A DNA stretch of 64,000 nucleotides from Paludibacteraceae bacterium (GCA_905234835.1 CAJOIZ010000007.1:45561-109560); one strand, 5' to 3'; shown: positions 32,672 through 41,174, numbered from the stretch's first letter. A program made the numbers and translations. The notes: generated by a model from the letters alone, not told the origin.

Positions 32672-33136
32672 TCAATTTCGTATCTGCAAGATGGTTCCTG
32701 CCAGTCTTGCGGAGAACCGCCGCAGTGTTTGTTTTGCTATCCCTTTGGTCGGATTGGCGAGTCCGTAACTCAGGTCGTATTGTTCTCCACATACAGGACA
32801 GACGGCAAAGATACCGTCGGGCGTAACGGGTTGTTTATGATCGATGCAGTGCGAGCAGCAGAGGTCAGCGGCGTAATACCTGCCGTCCATACTTATCCAC
32901 ACCAGAACGCCTGCATAGCCAATCAGTTCGTACTCGTATCTCTTCTGCGTGAAAACGAGGGTCTGAAATCCGTTGTCAGGTACGAAATGCGGATACAATG
33001 CGGGAATATTGAGGTCGAGATAAACGGGAAAATCGGGTACGGGATTGGTTTTGTTTTCACAGGCAGAAAGCAGAAAGAAGCAACATACGACAAGTAAGAT
33101 GCGGAGAAGGTGTCTATGTACTATTTCTGTTTTCAT
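32672..33136 (-). CDS. Rieske-like lipoprotein
   Basis: 154 aa with a lipoprotein signal ending FFLLSAC. The C-terminal half looks like a small Rieske domain: CSHCIDHKQP then CPVCGEQYDLSYG with PTKG, where the second cluster motif has Cys instead of the usual His (CxxC rather than CxxH). The same arrangement is familiar in a Bacteroidetes family of short lipoproteins. Whether a 2Fe-2S cluster, a zinc ion or nothing is bound is not known. It is in an envelope cluster between parE and an FKBP isomerase, 12 bases from the latter. Confidence 0.75.
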   Translation of the reverse strand: MKTEIVHRHLLRILLVVCCFFLLSACENKTNPVPDFPVYLDLNIPALYPHFVPDNGFQTLVFTQKRYEYELIGYAGVLVWISMDGRYYAADLCCSHCIDHKQPVTPDGIFAVCPVCGEQYDLSYGLANPTKGIAKQTLRRFSARLAGTILQIRN

Positions 33137-33148
33137 TCCGGCAACGGG

Positions 33149-33643
33149 CTAATAAACATCATAGAGTACTACATCGAAGACAAGAGTCGAATAAGGAGGA
33201 ATGTAGTTTTTTACTCCTTTCGTTCCCTGTTCCTCCTTGCCGTATCCAAGTTCCTGCGGGATGTAGAAGACATAGTGTCCCGACTTCTTCATTAGTTTCA
33301 ATCCCTCTTTGAGTCCGTCCACCACCTCGGACACTGCGAAAGAGGCGTTTTCGCTTTGGTCGAAGATGTCCCCAGTGATGAGTCTGCCCGTGTAACTGAT
33401 GCGCACGTGTTTGATGTCATCGGGTCGTCCATAAACACCCTGCCGGATGACTTTGTACTGCAGTCCTGACGATGTAATCTGTATGCTATCGTTCTGCATG
33501 TTTCTAACAAGGAATGCGGCGTTCTGCGCTTTCCAGTCAAGCCAGCTGTCTTTCTTACACGAAGTGAGAAGAAAGACGGCGAAGCACGAGAAGAGAAGCA
33601 CGAGGCGGCAAGCAGTGAAGGTATTGGATTTTAGATGTTTCAT
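33149..33643 (-). CDS. FKBP-type peptidyl-prolyl isomerase lipoprotein
   Basis: 164 aa. Lipoprotein signal LLFSCFAVFLLTSC. The FKBP domain contains HVRISYTGRLITGDIFDQS, VDGLKEGLKLMKKSGHYVFYIPQELGYG and IPPYSTLVFDVVL, with the usual Tyr, Phe, Asp and Ile of the pocket. It should speed proline cis-trans isomerisation of proteins in the periplasm and perhaps aid folding of outer-membrane or secreted proteins. It follows the EnvC-like gene by 18 bases. Confidence 0.9.
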   Translation of the reverse strand: MKHLKSNTFTACRLVLLFSCFAVFLLTSCKKDSWLDWKAQNAAFLVRNMQNDSIQITSSGLQYKVIRQGVYGRPDDIKHVRISYTGRLITGDIFDQSENASFAVSEVVDGLKEGLKLMKKSGHYVFYIPQELGYGKEEQGTKGVKNYIPPYSTLVFDVVLYDVY

Positions 33644-33661
33644 TGATTCTGTCGTTTAATG

Positions 33662-34828
33662 TTATTGGGCAATCCACGATGCGGGATTAAGCAGTGTGCG
33701 GTCTTTATAAACCTGGAAGAACAGTTCGGTTTTGTTATCCTGCGAAGGGTCGGAAGCGATGATGCCGAGGTTCTGTTTCGTTTTGAGTTTATCCCCTTGC
33801 TTGACGATCAGGGTATCAAGGTTAGAATAGACGGTCCGGTAATTACCGTGCTGGACGATGACTGCGTAGGTGTTACCAAGTTGGACACAACTGGTAACTT
33901 CGCCATCGAAGACGGTTCGGGCGAATGAGCCTGCCGAAGCCTGGATATAAAGTCCCTTGTTATTGACAGTGACGTGTTCATAAACGGGGTGCTGGTGTAC
34001 ACCGAAATGGCCACTGATGAATCCTTTTTCCACGGGCCACGGCAGTCTGCCTTTGTTGGCCTCGAATCCTCCGGCAATGAGTTTCTGCTCTTTGGTGAGG
34101 TCCGATTTCGCCTGCTGGCGTATGATTTCGTCTATTTTGCGCTGCAGTTCGTCGGCTTTCTTCTGCTGTTTCTTCTGCTGGGCAATAAGTTCCTTTTCTT
34201 TCTTTTTGAGGTCGTTAAGCATCGAACGCTGCTTGCGTTCGTCGCGGTTGAGTTTGTCCTGTTCCCTTTTCTGCGACTGCAGCGCAGTAGCCCTTTCCTG
34301 CCGGCGGTCGCTGAGGAGGTTGTTCTGGATGGCAATCTGCGTCTGCAGGTCCTCAATCTGCGCCACCTGCTGCTTGCGGTAAGCGGCGAACTGCCTCATA
34401 TACTGTATCCTTCTGAGGAGTTGTTGCAGGTTGTCGGCAGAGCAGATAAAAAGCAGCGGCGAGGCGTGCATGTCAGCATAATGCGTTTCGCGCACGAGAT
34501 GTGCATAGTCCTCTTTGAGACGGGTTATTTCGTTGTTGTTTTGTTTCTGCTGCGTATTGAGTTTGCTGATGTCGCCATCCAGCGCATTGATTTCCTTGTT
34601 AATGTTCTTGATAAGTTTCTTACGTGTCTTGATATTTTCGTTGAGCAGATTGAGTTTATTGACGGTCGCTTTCTCGTCTTTTTTTGTTTGGGACAGTATC
34701 TCGGATGTCTGCTGCAGTTGCTGTTCGAGTTTTTTCTGCTGTTTCTGCAAGTCCTTAATATCGTCAGCGAGCGAAAACCCACTCACGACACAGAGCAGAA
34801 AAAACGATATGTACAAACGTATTCGCAT
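33662..34828 (-). CDS. EnvC-like murein hydrolase activator (degenerate M23)
   Basis: 388 aa, signal peptide (FFLLCVVSGFSLA), then a long coiled coil (~20-250, KDLQKQQKKLEQQLQ and many Q/K/E heptads), then a LytM domain. The LytM part lacks metal ligands: where active enzymes have H-x(n)-D it reads HVTVNNKGLYI, and where they have HxH it reads VQHGNYRTVYSNL. That loss is typical of EnvC, which activates amidases at the division septum rather than cutting peptidoglycan itself. The active M23 enzyme of this cluster is at 37756-38994. It overlaps no neighbour but lies 4 bases from the DUF4292 gene. Confidence 0.87.
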   Translation of the reverse strand: MRIRLYISFFLLCVVSGFSLADDIKDLQKQQKKLEQQLQQTSEILSQTKKDEKATVNKLNLLNENIKTRKKLIKNINKEINALDGDISKLNTQQKQNNNEITRLKEDYAHLVRETHYADMHASPLLFICSADNLQQLLRRIQYMRQFAAYRKQQVAQIEDLQTQIAIQNNLLSDRRQERATALQSQKREQDKLNRDERKQRSMLNDLKKKEKELIAQQKKQQKKADELQRKIDEIIRQQAKSDLTKEQKLIAGGFEANKGRLPWPVEKGFISGHFGVHQHPVYEHVTVNNKGLYIQASAGSFARTVFDGEVTSCVQLGNTYAVIVQHGNYRTVYSNLDTLIVKQGDKLKTKQNLGIIASDPSQDNKTELFFQVYKDRTLLNPASWIAQ

Positions 34829-34832
34829 AGTT

Positions 34833-35393
34833 TCAAAGCAGGTTTTTGATTAGAGTCTGAATGTCTGTTTTCTTATAGTTTTCAATGTTTTTCGGCCGGA
34901 TATTAAGCGGTTGGTCGTAACGTATTTCGGGGAAGGTGATAGTAACTTCGGCTTCGTGCCTGCCTGCGGAGAACCGCCGTTTAAGGGTGAGGACTCCCTG
35001 CGGGAGTTCCGAGCCGCTGACCATATTCTGCAGCAACTTAAAGTCAATCTGCGGGGTTACGAAAGCGTTGAGCGTCTGGTAGTCTGTCATGGCATACAGA
35101 CGGTGCATACGGTCAATAATCAATATATGCCCGGGGGTGGCGTGCATGGCGTACATCTCCATCCCTCCGAGGGGCTGCACAGAAACGACACAAATAGAGT
35201 CGAAGACTGTCTGCAACTGACATCCGACAGACAGTTTGTTTCCTCCCGACTGCACCTTGACGGTGGCCCGCTTGGTTTCGGCAGTTTTATGTTCAGGCTG
35301 TACGGGCTGAACGGTCTTTTTGGACGTAGCACATGCCGCCATCAAACAAACAACAGCTATCAGAAAGAGAGTATGGAAGAAAGAGCGTTTCAT
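34833..35393 (-). CDS. DUF4292 family lipoprotein
   Basis: 186 aa. Lipoprotein signal with lipobox CLMAAC. The mature part has the LolA/LolB-like pattern of DUF4292: KVQSGGNKLSVGCQLQTV, then FDSICVVSVQPLGGMEMYAMHATPGHILIIDRMHRLY, then a positive C-terminal tail. Such proteins are found in Bacteroidetes between a TPR gene and an EnvC-like gene, as here, and probably handle lipoprotein or lipid transport; that role is inference. Its ATG overlaps the TPR gene stop by one base. Confidence 0.8.
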   Translation of the reverse strand: MKRSFFHTLFLIAVVCLMAACATSKKTVQPVQPEHKTAETKRATVKVQSGGNKLSVGCQLQTVFDSICVVSVQPLGGMEMYAMHATPGHILIIDRMHRLYAMTDYQTLNAFVTPQIDFKLLQNMVSGSELPQGVLTLKRRFSAGRHEAEVTITFPEIRYDQPLNIRPKNIENYKKTDIQTLIKNLL

Positions 35394-36277
35394 TATTTGG
35401 TGTTCATTATGATTTTATAGTGTTGCAGCACCTCGTCGGGTATGGTCTGTTCGTTGTAGCCGTGCAGAGCCTGGCGTATATACATTTGCGCAAGCAGGTT
35501 TTCACCTCGCAGATAAAGGATCCATGCATAGGTATCGAGGAAGACAGGATTATCCGGCTCAGCCCGAACGGCATACCTGCTCAGGTCCTCGGCTATCTTG
35601 AGATCGCCCTTGTGGGTAGCGAGGAAATAGGCGTAGTTGTTCATTACAGTGACGTTCTCAGGGTCCATAGAAAGTACTTTCTGATACGCCTCCTCCATAG
35701 TCTTTTTCGGTGTTTTCATTACCTCGAGCGTCTGCAGCCGCAGAAGAAGGAACTGCAGGTTTTCGGGATCGAGTTTGAGGTATTTCTCTGCTTCTTTGCG
35801 TGCGTTTTTGACATCTCCGACAGACGCGTAAATACGATACCGCTGCATAGCGCTGTACATATCGTAGCCGTCTCGCTTGTCAATCAGGTCCTGGATATGC
35901 AGTGCTTTTTTGGTGTTCCGTGTATAGTAGTAAGTCTGTTCGAGCCGGGTGAGGATGGTTTCGCTTTCAGGGTCATTCCTATAGGACGTTTCGTAGAAAG
36001 GCAGCGCGAGGTCGGGGCGTTTGAATCCCATAAAGAAATCACCCATATATTGATTGACGGCAGGGTCTTCGGGACAGAGCCTGTAACAGAATTCGATAAG
36101 CTGGTATGCGGTCTGGTAGTCAGCCTTGTGGAAGAGCCGCTGTGCCTCGTAGAAATAGTACAGGAAACGCTGCCTTGTGTTCTCATCGGGTTGTTCAGGA
36201 CGTTTACCTGCAGCAGTGCCCATCAAAGGAAATACACAAAGCAGAAGAACAGTCAGTATGTTACGAAGCAATTTCAT
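35393..36277 (-). CDS. Tetratricopeptide repeat protein
   Basis: 294 aa with a signal peptide (LRNILTVLLLCVFPLMGTAA). The mature part consists of TPR helices, e.g. EAQRLFHKADYQTAYQLIEFCYRLCPEDPAVNQYMGDFFM and the later YQKVLSMDPENVTVMNNYAYFLATHKGDL. TPRs hold protein complexes together; the partner is unknown. It lies between dut and DUF4292, an arrangement repeated in Bacteroidetes genomes that also carry an EnvC-like protein next to them. Confidence 0.82.
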   Translation of the reverse strand: MKLLRNILTVLLLCVFPLMGTAAGKRPEQPDENTRQRFLYYFYEAQRLFHKADYQTAYQLIEFCYRLCPEDPAVNQYMGDFFMGFKRPDLALPFYETSYRNDPESETILTRLEQTYYYTRNTKKALHIQDLIDKRDGYDMYSAMQRYRIYASVGDVKNARKEAEKYLKLDPENLQFLLLRLQTLEVMKTPKKTMEEAYQKVLSMDPENVTVMNNYAYFLATHKGDLKIAEDLSRYAVRAEPDNPVFLDTYAWILYLRGENLLAQMYIRQALHGYNEQTIPDEVLQHYKIIMNTK

Positions 36278-36286
36278 CGGTCGGGT

Positions 36287-36721
36287 TTATTTGGTTCCGC
36301 TGTGTCCGAAGCCTCCTTCGCCGCGTTGGGTTTGGTTGATTTCCTGCACTTCGACGAGTTGCGGTTGCACACAAGGGGTGATAACCATTTGTGCTATACG
36401 TTCTCCCGGCTCAACGGTCTGCGGCTGTTGGCTGAGGTTGATAAGGATAATGCCTATCTCTCCTCTGTAGTCGGCATCGATAGTACCCGGTGTATTGAGA
36501 ACAGTGAATCCGCGCTTGAGAGCCAGTCCACTGCGGGGACGTATCTGCGCTTCATATCCGTCGGGCAGTTCGATGAAAAGTCCCGTCGGGAAGAGTTTGC
36601 GTTCCAGCGGTTGGAGCGTAACAGGTTCGGAGATGAAACAACGGATGTCCATACCTGCCGCTTGTTGGCTTTCGTATTGCGGCAACGGATTATCGGAGCG
36701 GTTGATTATTTTTACTGTCAT
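36287..36721 (-). CDS. dut: Deoxyuridine 5'-triphosphate nucleotidohydrolase
   Basis: 144 aa, the standard trimeric form. Conserved motifs: AGMDIRCF (motif 1), RSGLALKRG (2), [17 protein letters not shown] (3), ERIAQMVI (4) and the C-terminal GEGGFGHSG (5), which closes over the active site. It hydrolyses dUTP to dUMP and pyrophosphate, preventing uracil incorporation and supplying dTMP synthesis. It comes 10 bases before the TPR gene. Confidence 0.96.
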   Translation of the reverse strand: MTVKIINRSDNPLPQYESQQAAGMDIRCFISEPVTLQPLERKLFPTGLFIELPDGYEAQIRPRSGLALKRGFTVLNTPGTIDADYRGEIGIILINLSQQPQTVEPGERIAQMVITPCVQPQLVEVQEINQTQRGEGGFGHSGTK

Positions 36722-36761
36722 AGTCTGCTATCGTACGTTAATCTGTTAGAAAATCGGAAGG

Positions 36762-37646
36762 TCAGAAGCGTTTGGCAACAAGTACGCGCAACCCGTCTTC
36801 GACGATGCGTATCCGGATGTCTTTCGGCATATCAACAGGGTCGCCGTCAATATGGAAGGGCGAAGCTTTCTCCCGATAGAGCATGATATCGCGCGCCTGA
36901 ACAGTGTCCATAAAGTAGTTCTTGTCAATGGTTCTCGTAAAGAGATTAAGGGCAACGATGGGTGCTTCAATAATGGCTTTGTTAGAGAGCATACAGATGT
37001 CCATTTTGCCGTCTTGTATGCTGGCTTGCGGCGCAATATATGCCTGATAGCCCCATTGTCCCGCATTGGCGAACGTGATAAGGAAGGCTTTGCGCTCGAT
37101 TTCAACACCTTGTTCAGTTTTGATGCGGTATGTTTCCGGATGATAAGTAATCAGGTCTTTGACCACGTTCTTGAAATACCCCTGAAATCCTCTAACATCG
37201 GTGGTAGCAAAGCGGTAGGCGATAAGTGCGTCAAAACCCGTTCCGCAGGTAGATACGAAGAGTCGGTCATCAGCGAGTCCGTAGTCGGCTTGAATGACTT
37301 CGGAGCGGTTGAACATCTCAATGGCGCGTTGTGTGCGGAGCGGCACACCGATATGTCTTGCGAACCCGTTGCCGCTTCCCATCGGTATGACACCAAGAGC
37401 AGTCTGTGTGTCACGCAGTCCGCAGGCTACTTCGTTGAGCGTGCCGTCTCCTCCGACTGCCACCACAGCATAGAAGCCCATTCGCGCATACTGGAGAGCC
37501 AGTTCACGTGCGTGTCCGGCGTACTCGGTAAACTGAATGTTGGGTAGCCACTGATTCCGGTCGAGCGTATCAGTAATCATCTTCGGCAGACGCTTCTTAT
37601 TCTGTGTCCCGCTGATGGGGTTGATGATGAATGCGATGTTCTTCAT
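36762..37646 (-). CDS. Diacylglycerol/lipid kinase (YegS/DgkB family)
   Basis: 294 aa. Opens with IAFIINPISGTQNKKRLP, and the nucleotide-binding motif is VAVGGDGTLNEVACGL, followed by GVIPMGSGNGFARH. The C-terminal domain has FVSTCGTGFDALIA and HIDGDPVD. Soluble kinases of this fold phosphorylate diacylglycerol or related lipids at the inner membrane, recycling lipids for phospholipid and envelope synthesis. The specific lipid cannot be read from the sequence. Not closely spaced to dut (40 bases), but in the same direction. Confidence 0.88.
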   Translation of the reverse strand: MKNIAFIINPISGTQNKKRLPKMITDTLDRNQWLPNIQFTEYAGHARELALQYARMGFYAVVAVGGDGTLNEVACGLRDTQTALGVIPMGSGNGFARHIGVPLRTQRAIEMFNRSEVIQADYGLADDRLFVSTCGTGFDALIAYRFATTDVRGFQGYFKNVVKDLITYHPETYRIKTEQGVEIERKAFLITFANAGQWGYQAYIAPQASIQDGKMDICMLSNKAIIEAPIVALNLFTRTIDKNYFMDTVQARDIMLYREKASPFHIDGDPVDMPKDIRIRIVEDGLRVLVAKRF

Positions 37647-37649
37647 ACT

Positions 37650-37750
37650 TAGTTGAAAGTTGAGAGTTGAAAGTTGAAAGAAGTTGGGAAGTTGAGAGTT
37701 AATAGTTGATAGTTGAAAGAAGTTAATGAGTTTTGAAGTTTAGGAGTTGA
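37650..37750. repeat. AGTTGA-rich intergenic repeat
   Basis: Degenerate tandem words such as GTTGAAAGTTGAGAGTTGAA fill almost the whole 110-base gap between the lipid kinase and the M23 gene. Shorter stretches of the same kind occur at 30697-30735 and 49490-49512. Confidence 0.75.
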
Positions 37751-37755
37751 GAAGT

Positions 37756-38994
37756 TTACAGGTGCCTTCTGTAGTCGTCAACTATCTGTTGGAAGTCGTT
37801 TTTGAGTTGGTCGGGTACAGGTGTTGCAGGCGGGCTCTGCAGCTTGAGGGGGTCAACAGGTGTGCCGTTCTTCCATACGCGGAAATCGAGGTGCGGACCC
37901 GTGGAATTGCCCGTAGAGCCGACATAACCAATAACCTGTCCCTGCTTGACATGTTTGCCGACCTGTATGTCTTTGGCGTAACCGTTCAAATGGAGATATG
38001 CCGTGGTGTAGGTGGCGTTATGTTTGATTTTGACGGTGTTGCCTCCTCCACCCTTATAGGCTTTGAAGATGACCGTACCATCACCGATAGAGACAACGGG
38101 CGTACCTTTAGGTGCGGCATAATCGACACCCGTATGGGGTCTGACGGTTTTGAAGATGGGGTGTTTGCGTGCGTAGGAGAAATGCGAAGATATGCGCCGG
38201 TAGTTGAGCGGTGCCTTGAGGAAGGCTTTTCGCAGACTCTTGCCTTCACCATCAAAATATCCGTTGATGTCCGGGAAGCGTGCTTGCAGCGAGTCGGCAG
38301 GCTGATAGAGGAAAGCTTCCTGCCACTGACCGCCGTGGTAGAAATTGGCAGCAAAGACCTGCCCTACCCCAAGTTCGGTGGAATCCACATATTGCATTTC
38401 ATAATAGACACGGACAGAGTCGCCTTTCTGCAGTCCGAAGAAGTCGATGGTCCAAGCGTAGATATCACTCAGCCGCAAGACCAATTCAATAGGCAGTTTC
38501 TGCGATGTAAAGGCGTTCCACAGGCTCGATTCGATAACGGCTTGCGCGGAATGTTCTTCCGTCCGTATGGGCTTGACATCGTGCGTGATAATGAGCGAAT
38601 CGCGCATATCGAAGATGTATGTTTCCCGTATGGACGGCAGGTAAATGAGGTAAGCGGGTACCGAGGTAAGAACAGAATCGGTCTGCTGGTGCTGCGGATA
38701 AAGCACGCAATATGTTTTCCCGGGTTGGATGTTCCTTGTGTCGAACTGCTCTTTTTTGAGGAGGCTGACTTGCGCAATCTGTCCTGCAGAAGCACCTGCT
38801 CGGTTGAGCATGCCTCCGAGTGTCTCGCCTTTCTGAATGGTGAGCGTATCAATACGGAATGTGTCAATGCGTATGCCGTATGCGAAGACGGGTTCCTGCG
38901 GTTGCGTGGTTGAAGTTTGTTCCTGAGTTTGCGAATGTGTACAGCCGATGAAGGCTATGGTCAGAAGGATAAACGCTATCTTTTTAACAGACAT
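37756..38994 (-). CDS. M23 family metallopeptidase (active LytM endopeptidase), lipoprotein
   Basis: 412 aa with lipoprotein signal (KIAFILLTIAFIGC). After a LysM-like and linker region comes a complete LytM domain: SSHFSYARKHPIFKTVRPHTGVDYAAPKGTPV (first His and Asp), later TTAYLHLNGY and GPHLDFRVW (HxH-type ligands). It should cut peptide cross-bridges in peptidoglycan, with Zn2+. It may be the hydrolase whose activity the EnvC-like protein (33662) or septal partners control; that link is inference. Longer than minimal LytM proteins because of the N-terminal ~250 residues (HVKQGQVIGYVGSTGNS marks the conserved core near the end). Confidence 0.9.
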   Translation of the reverse strand: MSVKKIAFILLTIAFIGCTHSQTQEQTSTTQPQEPVFAYGIRIDTFRIDTLTIQKGETLGGMLNRAGASAGQIAQVSLLKKEQFDTRNIQPGKTYCVLYPQHQQTDSVLTSVPAYLIYLPSIRETYIFDMRDSLIITHDVKPIRTEEHSAQAVIESSLWNAFTSQKLPIELVLRLSDIYAWTIDFFGLQKGDSVRVYYEMQYVDSTELGVGQVFAANFYHGGQWQEAFLYQPADSLQARFPDINGYFDGEGKSLRKAFLKAPLNYRRISSHFSYARKHPIFKTVRPHTGVDYAAPKGTPVVSIGDGTVIFKAYKGGGGNTVKIKHNATYTTAYLHLNGYAKDIQVGKHVKQGQVIGYVGSTGNSTGPHLDFRVWKNGTPVDPLKLQSPPATPVPDQLKNDFQQIVDDYRRHL

Positions 38995-39075
38995 TTGCTC
39001 TTTGTTCTTTAAGGTTGTTTACCAATTATTCTGAATGGCTGCGAGGAGCCGGTTGGCAGAAAAGGAGGTCGTTTT

Positions 39076-39825
39076 TTACCGTCCTTCGGGATACTTTCTG
39101 AACCACGAACCGACCTTGAGTTTCAGCACTCCGAGCAGTGCTTCGGAGAAGATGCCGCCTGACATCTTGCTGGTACCGAGCACACGGTTAACGAAGATGA
39201 TAGGCACTTCCTGAATACGGAAACCGCATTTGTAGGCAGTGAATTTCATCTCAATCTGGAAGGCATATCCTTTGAACTGAATCTTGTCCAATTCAATAGT
39301 CTCAAGCACTTTGCGGCGGTAACCGACGAATCCGGCAGTGGTGTCATGAACGGGAATACCGAGCACTATACGCACGTACTTGGAAGCGAAATAGCTCATC
39401 AGCACACGTCCCATCGGCCAGTTGACTACATTGACTCCGCTGACATACCGGCTGCCGATAGCCACATCAGCGTTCTCTTCAGCGAGAGCGTTGTAGAGTT
39501 TAAGCAGGTCCTGCGGGTTATGGCTGAAATCGGCATCCATCTCGAAGATGTAGTCGTAGCCATGCTCCAGTCCCCATCGGAAGCCGCATATATACGCTGT
39601 TCCGAGTCCGAGTTTGCCCTGTCTTTCAACGATGAAGAGACGGTCATTGAACTCGTCTTTCATCAATCCTTTGACGATGGCGGCAGTACCGTCAGGCGAG
39701 CCGTCGTCAATGACAAGAACATGGAACTCTCCAGGCAAACCCATCACCGCACGGATGATGGCTTCGATATTCTCTTTTTCGTTATAGGTCGGGATAATCA
39801 CCAACCGTTCCTTTGTATTGCTCAT
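39076..39825 (-). CDS. Polyprenol-phosphate glycosyltransferase family 2 (DPM1-like)
   Basis: 249 aa. The GT-A core is seen in LVIIPTYNEKENI, VLVIDDGSPDGTA and FEMDADFSHNPQDL, which hold the sugar nucleotide and Mn2+; FAYRRKVLE-type segments follow. It resembles dolichyl-phosphate mannose synthase, transferring a sugar from GDP/UDP-sugar to a polyprenyl phosphate at the inner membrane, for glycan assembly. There is no membrane helix at the C-terminus, as in short DPM1 forms. It overlaps the MBL gene by 44 bases, a strong sign of co-expression. Confidence 0.86.
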   Translation of the reverse strand: MSNTKERLVIIPTYNEKENIEAIIRAVMGLPGEFHVLVIDDGSPDGTAAIVKGLMKDEFNDRLFIVERQGKLGLGTAYICGFRWGLEHGYDYIFEMDADFSHNPQDLLKLYNALAEENADVAIGSRYVSGVNVVNWPMGRVLMSYFASKYVRIVLGIPVHDTTAGFVGYRRKVLETIELDKIQFKGYAFQIEMKFTAYKCGFRIQEVPIIFVNRVLGTSKMSGGIFSEALLGVLKLKVGSWFRKYPEGR

Positions 39826-40726
39826 AATTATACAGAATTATTTCCATTGCCTCTTTGTCTTTCTCTTTGTCCGGGCTGTCCTTCGGGAACACTATTCTTC
39901 CCTTTATAGACTTGTCGCCGAGCATGTAGAGCGGACTCCTGCGAATACGATGGAGGGGTACGAGGAACAGGTCTTTACCTGCCTCAATGTCTATTTTTGC
40001 AAGTTCATCCGCCACAGTCTTGTAGGCTATTTCAGGGTCGTTGTTCTCCTGCGAGAGGTGGCAGAGAAAGACGTTGCGCAGTCCCGGATGCCAGTTGCGT
40101 TCAATCAGTTGTGCGCAGGTCTGGTTGCTCTGATGACCCGTGGGGGACAATATACGCTGCTTGAGATAGATGGGGTACGAGCCATTAAGGAGCATGTGTT
40201 CATCGTGGTTCGCCTCGATGACCAGATGGTTCGCCTCACGGATAGCCTGCTCAATATCGGGATTGGGTTCACCACAGTCGGTAACCAGCACGAAACACTG
40301 TCCGCAAGCATGAATCTTGTAACCGAGGCAGTCGGTAGAGTCGTGTTTGATACCAAAAGTGGTAATATCCATACCGTGGAAAGTGAATGTCTCTCCCTTC
40401 TCAATGTAGCGTCTTGACGTGCGGAGTTTCTCGCGCAGTCCGTAGTTACGGTCTATACCTTCGTGTATGAGCGACGTAGTAAAGATAGGGATACGCGCCC
40501 TTTCTCCGAGCGTCCCGACGGAACGTATATGGTCAGCGTGGTCATGGGTAACGAAGACTCCGAAAATGTTACTGAAGTCGAGTCCAATGGAGCGCAAATG
40601 ACGATGGATGGTTCGTGCCGAAACGCCGGCATCGATAAGTATGCCGCCGCTTTTTGTCCCTAAAAAGTAACTATTTCCACTGCTTCCGCTGCCAAAACAT
40701 AAAAATAATAGTTGTTGGTCTTGCAT
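39782..40726 (-). CDS. MBL-fold metallo-hydrolase (WalJ/YycJ-like)
   Basis: 314 aa. The metallo-beta-lactamase motif is VTHDHADHI, after GSGSSGNSYFLGTKSGGILIDAG; further ligands are in HVVIEANHDEHML and LCHLSQENNDP. It is close to YycJ/WalJ-type hydrolases, which act on nucleic acids (exonuclease-like) in other phyla; the substrate here is unproven. A complete promoter lies just upstream. The gene's last 44 bases overlap the start of the glycosyltransferase gene in another frame. Confidence 0.86.
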   Translation of the reverse strand: MQDQQLLFLCFGSGSSGNSYFLGTKSGGILIDAGVSARTIHRHLRSIGLDFSNIFGVFVTHDHADHIRSVGTLGERARIPIFTTSLIHEGIDRNYGLREKLRTSRRYIEKGETFTFHGMDITTFGIKHDSTDCLGYKIHACGQCFVLVTDCGEPNPDIEQAIREANHLVIEANHDEHMLLNGSYPIYLKQRILSPTGHQSNQTCAQLIERNWHPGLRNVFLCHLSQENNDPEIAYKTVADELAKIDIEAGKDLFLVPLHRIRRSPLYMLGDKSIKGRIVFPKDSPDKEKDKEAMEIILYNYEQYKGTVGDYPDL

Positions 40727-40746
40727 TATTGTAATCTAAAACGCGG

Positions 40747-40778
40747 CAAAGATACGACAAAAAGCGTAAAATACAAAA
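40747..40778 (-). promoter_or_regulatory. Bacteroidetes promoter for the MBL-glycosyltransferase pair
   Basis: On the minus strand TTTTG, a 19-base spacer and TATCTTTG (-7 box at 40747-40754). The distance to the ATG at 40726 is about 20 bases. Confidence 0.65.
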
Positions 40779-40944
40779 TAAAAAACAGTCGGATTTTATT
40801 AAATTTTTCCATGGGCTTGTTTTGGGGTCTAATTGCCATGTAACCTACTTATCACAATAGTTTGTGATTTCGTATTTAGATTTCAAATTTCAAGTTTCAA
40901 ACTTAACGCGAGTTCGACATAAAGCGGTTATAGAGTGTTAATTT

Positions 40945-41085
40945 TCAACACGCAGTCCTTAACACGCATTCACCAACAGCGAAACTGACCACATGAAAAT
41001 CCGGTGGATTTTTATGGTTGCGGACAAAGGTAAGGATGACTAACGTCACCAACATTCACTCCCCAACACGAAGTCCCCAACACAA
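40945..41085. repeat. Inverted ACTGCGTGTT / CACTCCCCAAC repeat cluster
   Basis: AACACGCAGT, AACACGCATTC and CACTCCCCAACACGAAGTCCCC are complements of the words in the 28160-28225 cluster. Confidence 0.5.
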
Positions 41086-41108
41086 CTGTGTGTAAACAGC
41101 GAGCAATA

Positions 41109-41174
41109 TTATGTGATTATTATGAGATTATTATGTGATTACTATGTGATTACTATGTGATTATTATGTGATAA
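41109..41174. repeat. 11-bp minisatellite, six units (TTATGTGATTA)
   Basis: Six gapless 11-base units of (T/C)TATG(T/A)GAT(T/A)A. Same period as the arrays at 24783-24870, 57665-57708 and 57786-57840 although the unit sequence differs. Confidence 0.9.

Noticed and set aside
35333-36886. 517-aa plus-strand ORF opposite TPR and dut
   Set aside because: Spans three well-supported minus-strand genes with intact motifs; a long antisense frame produced by codon bias.
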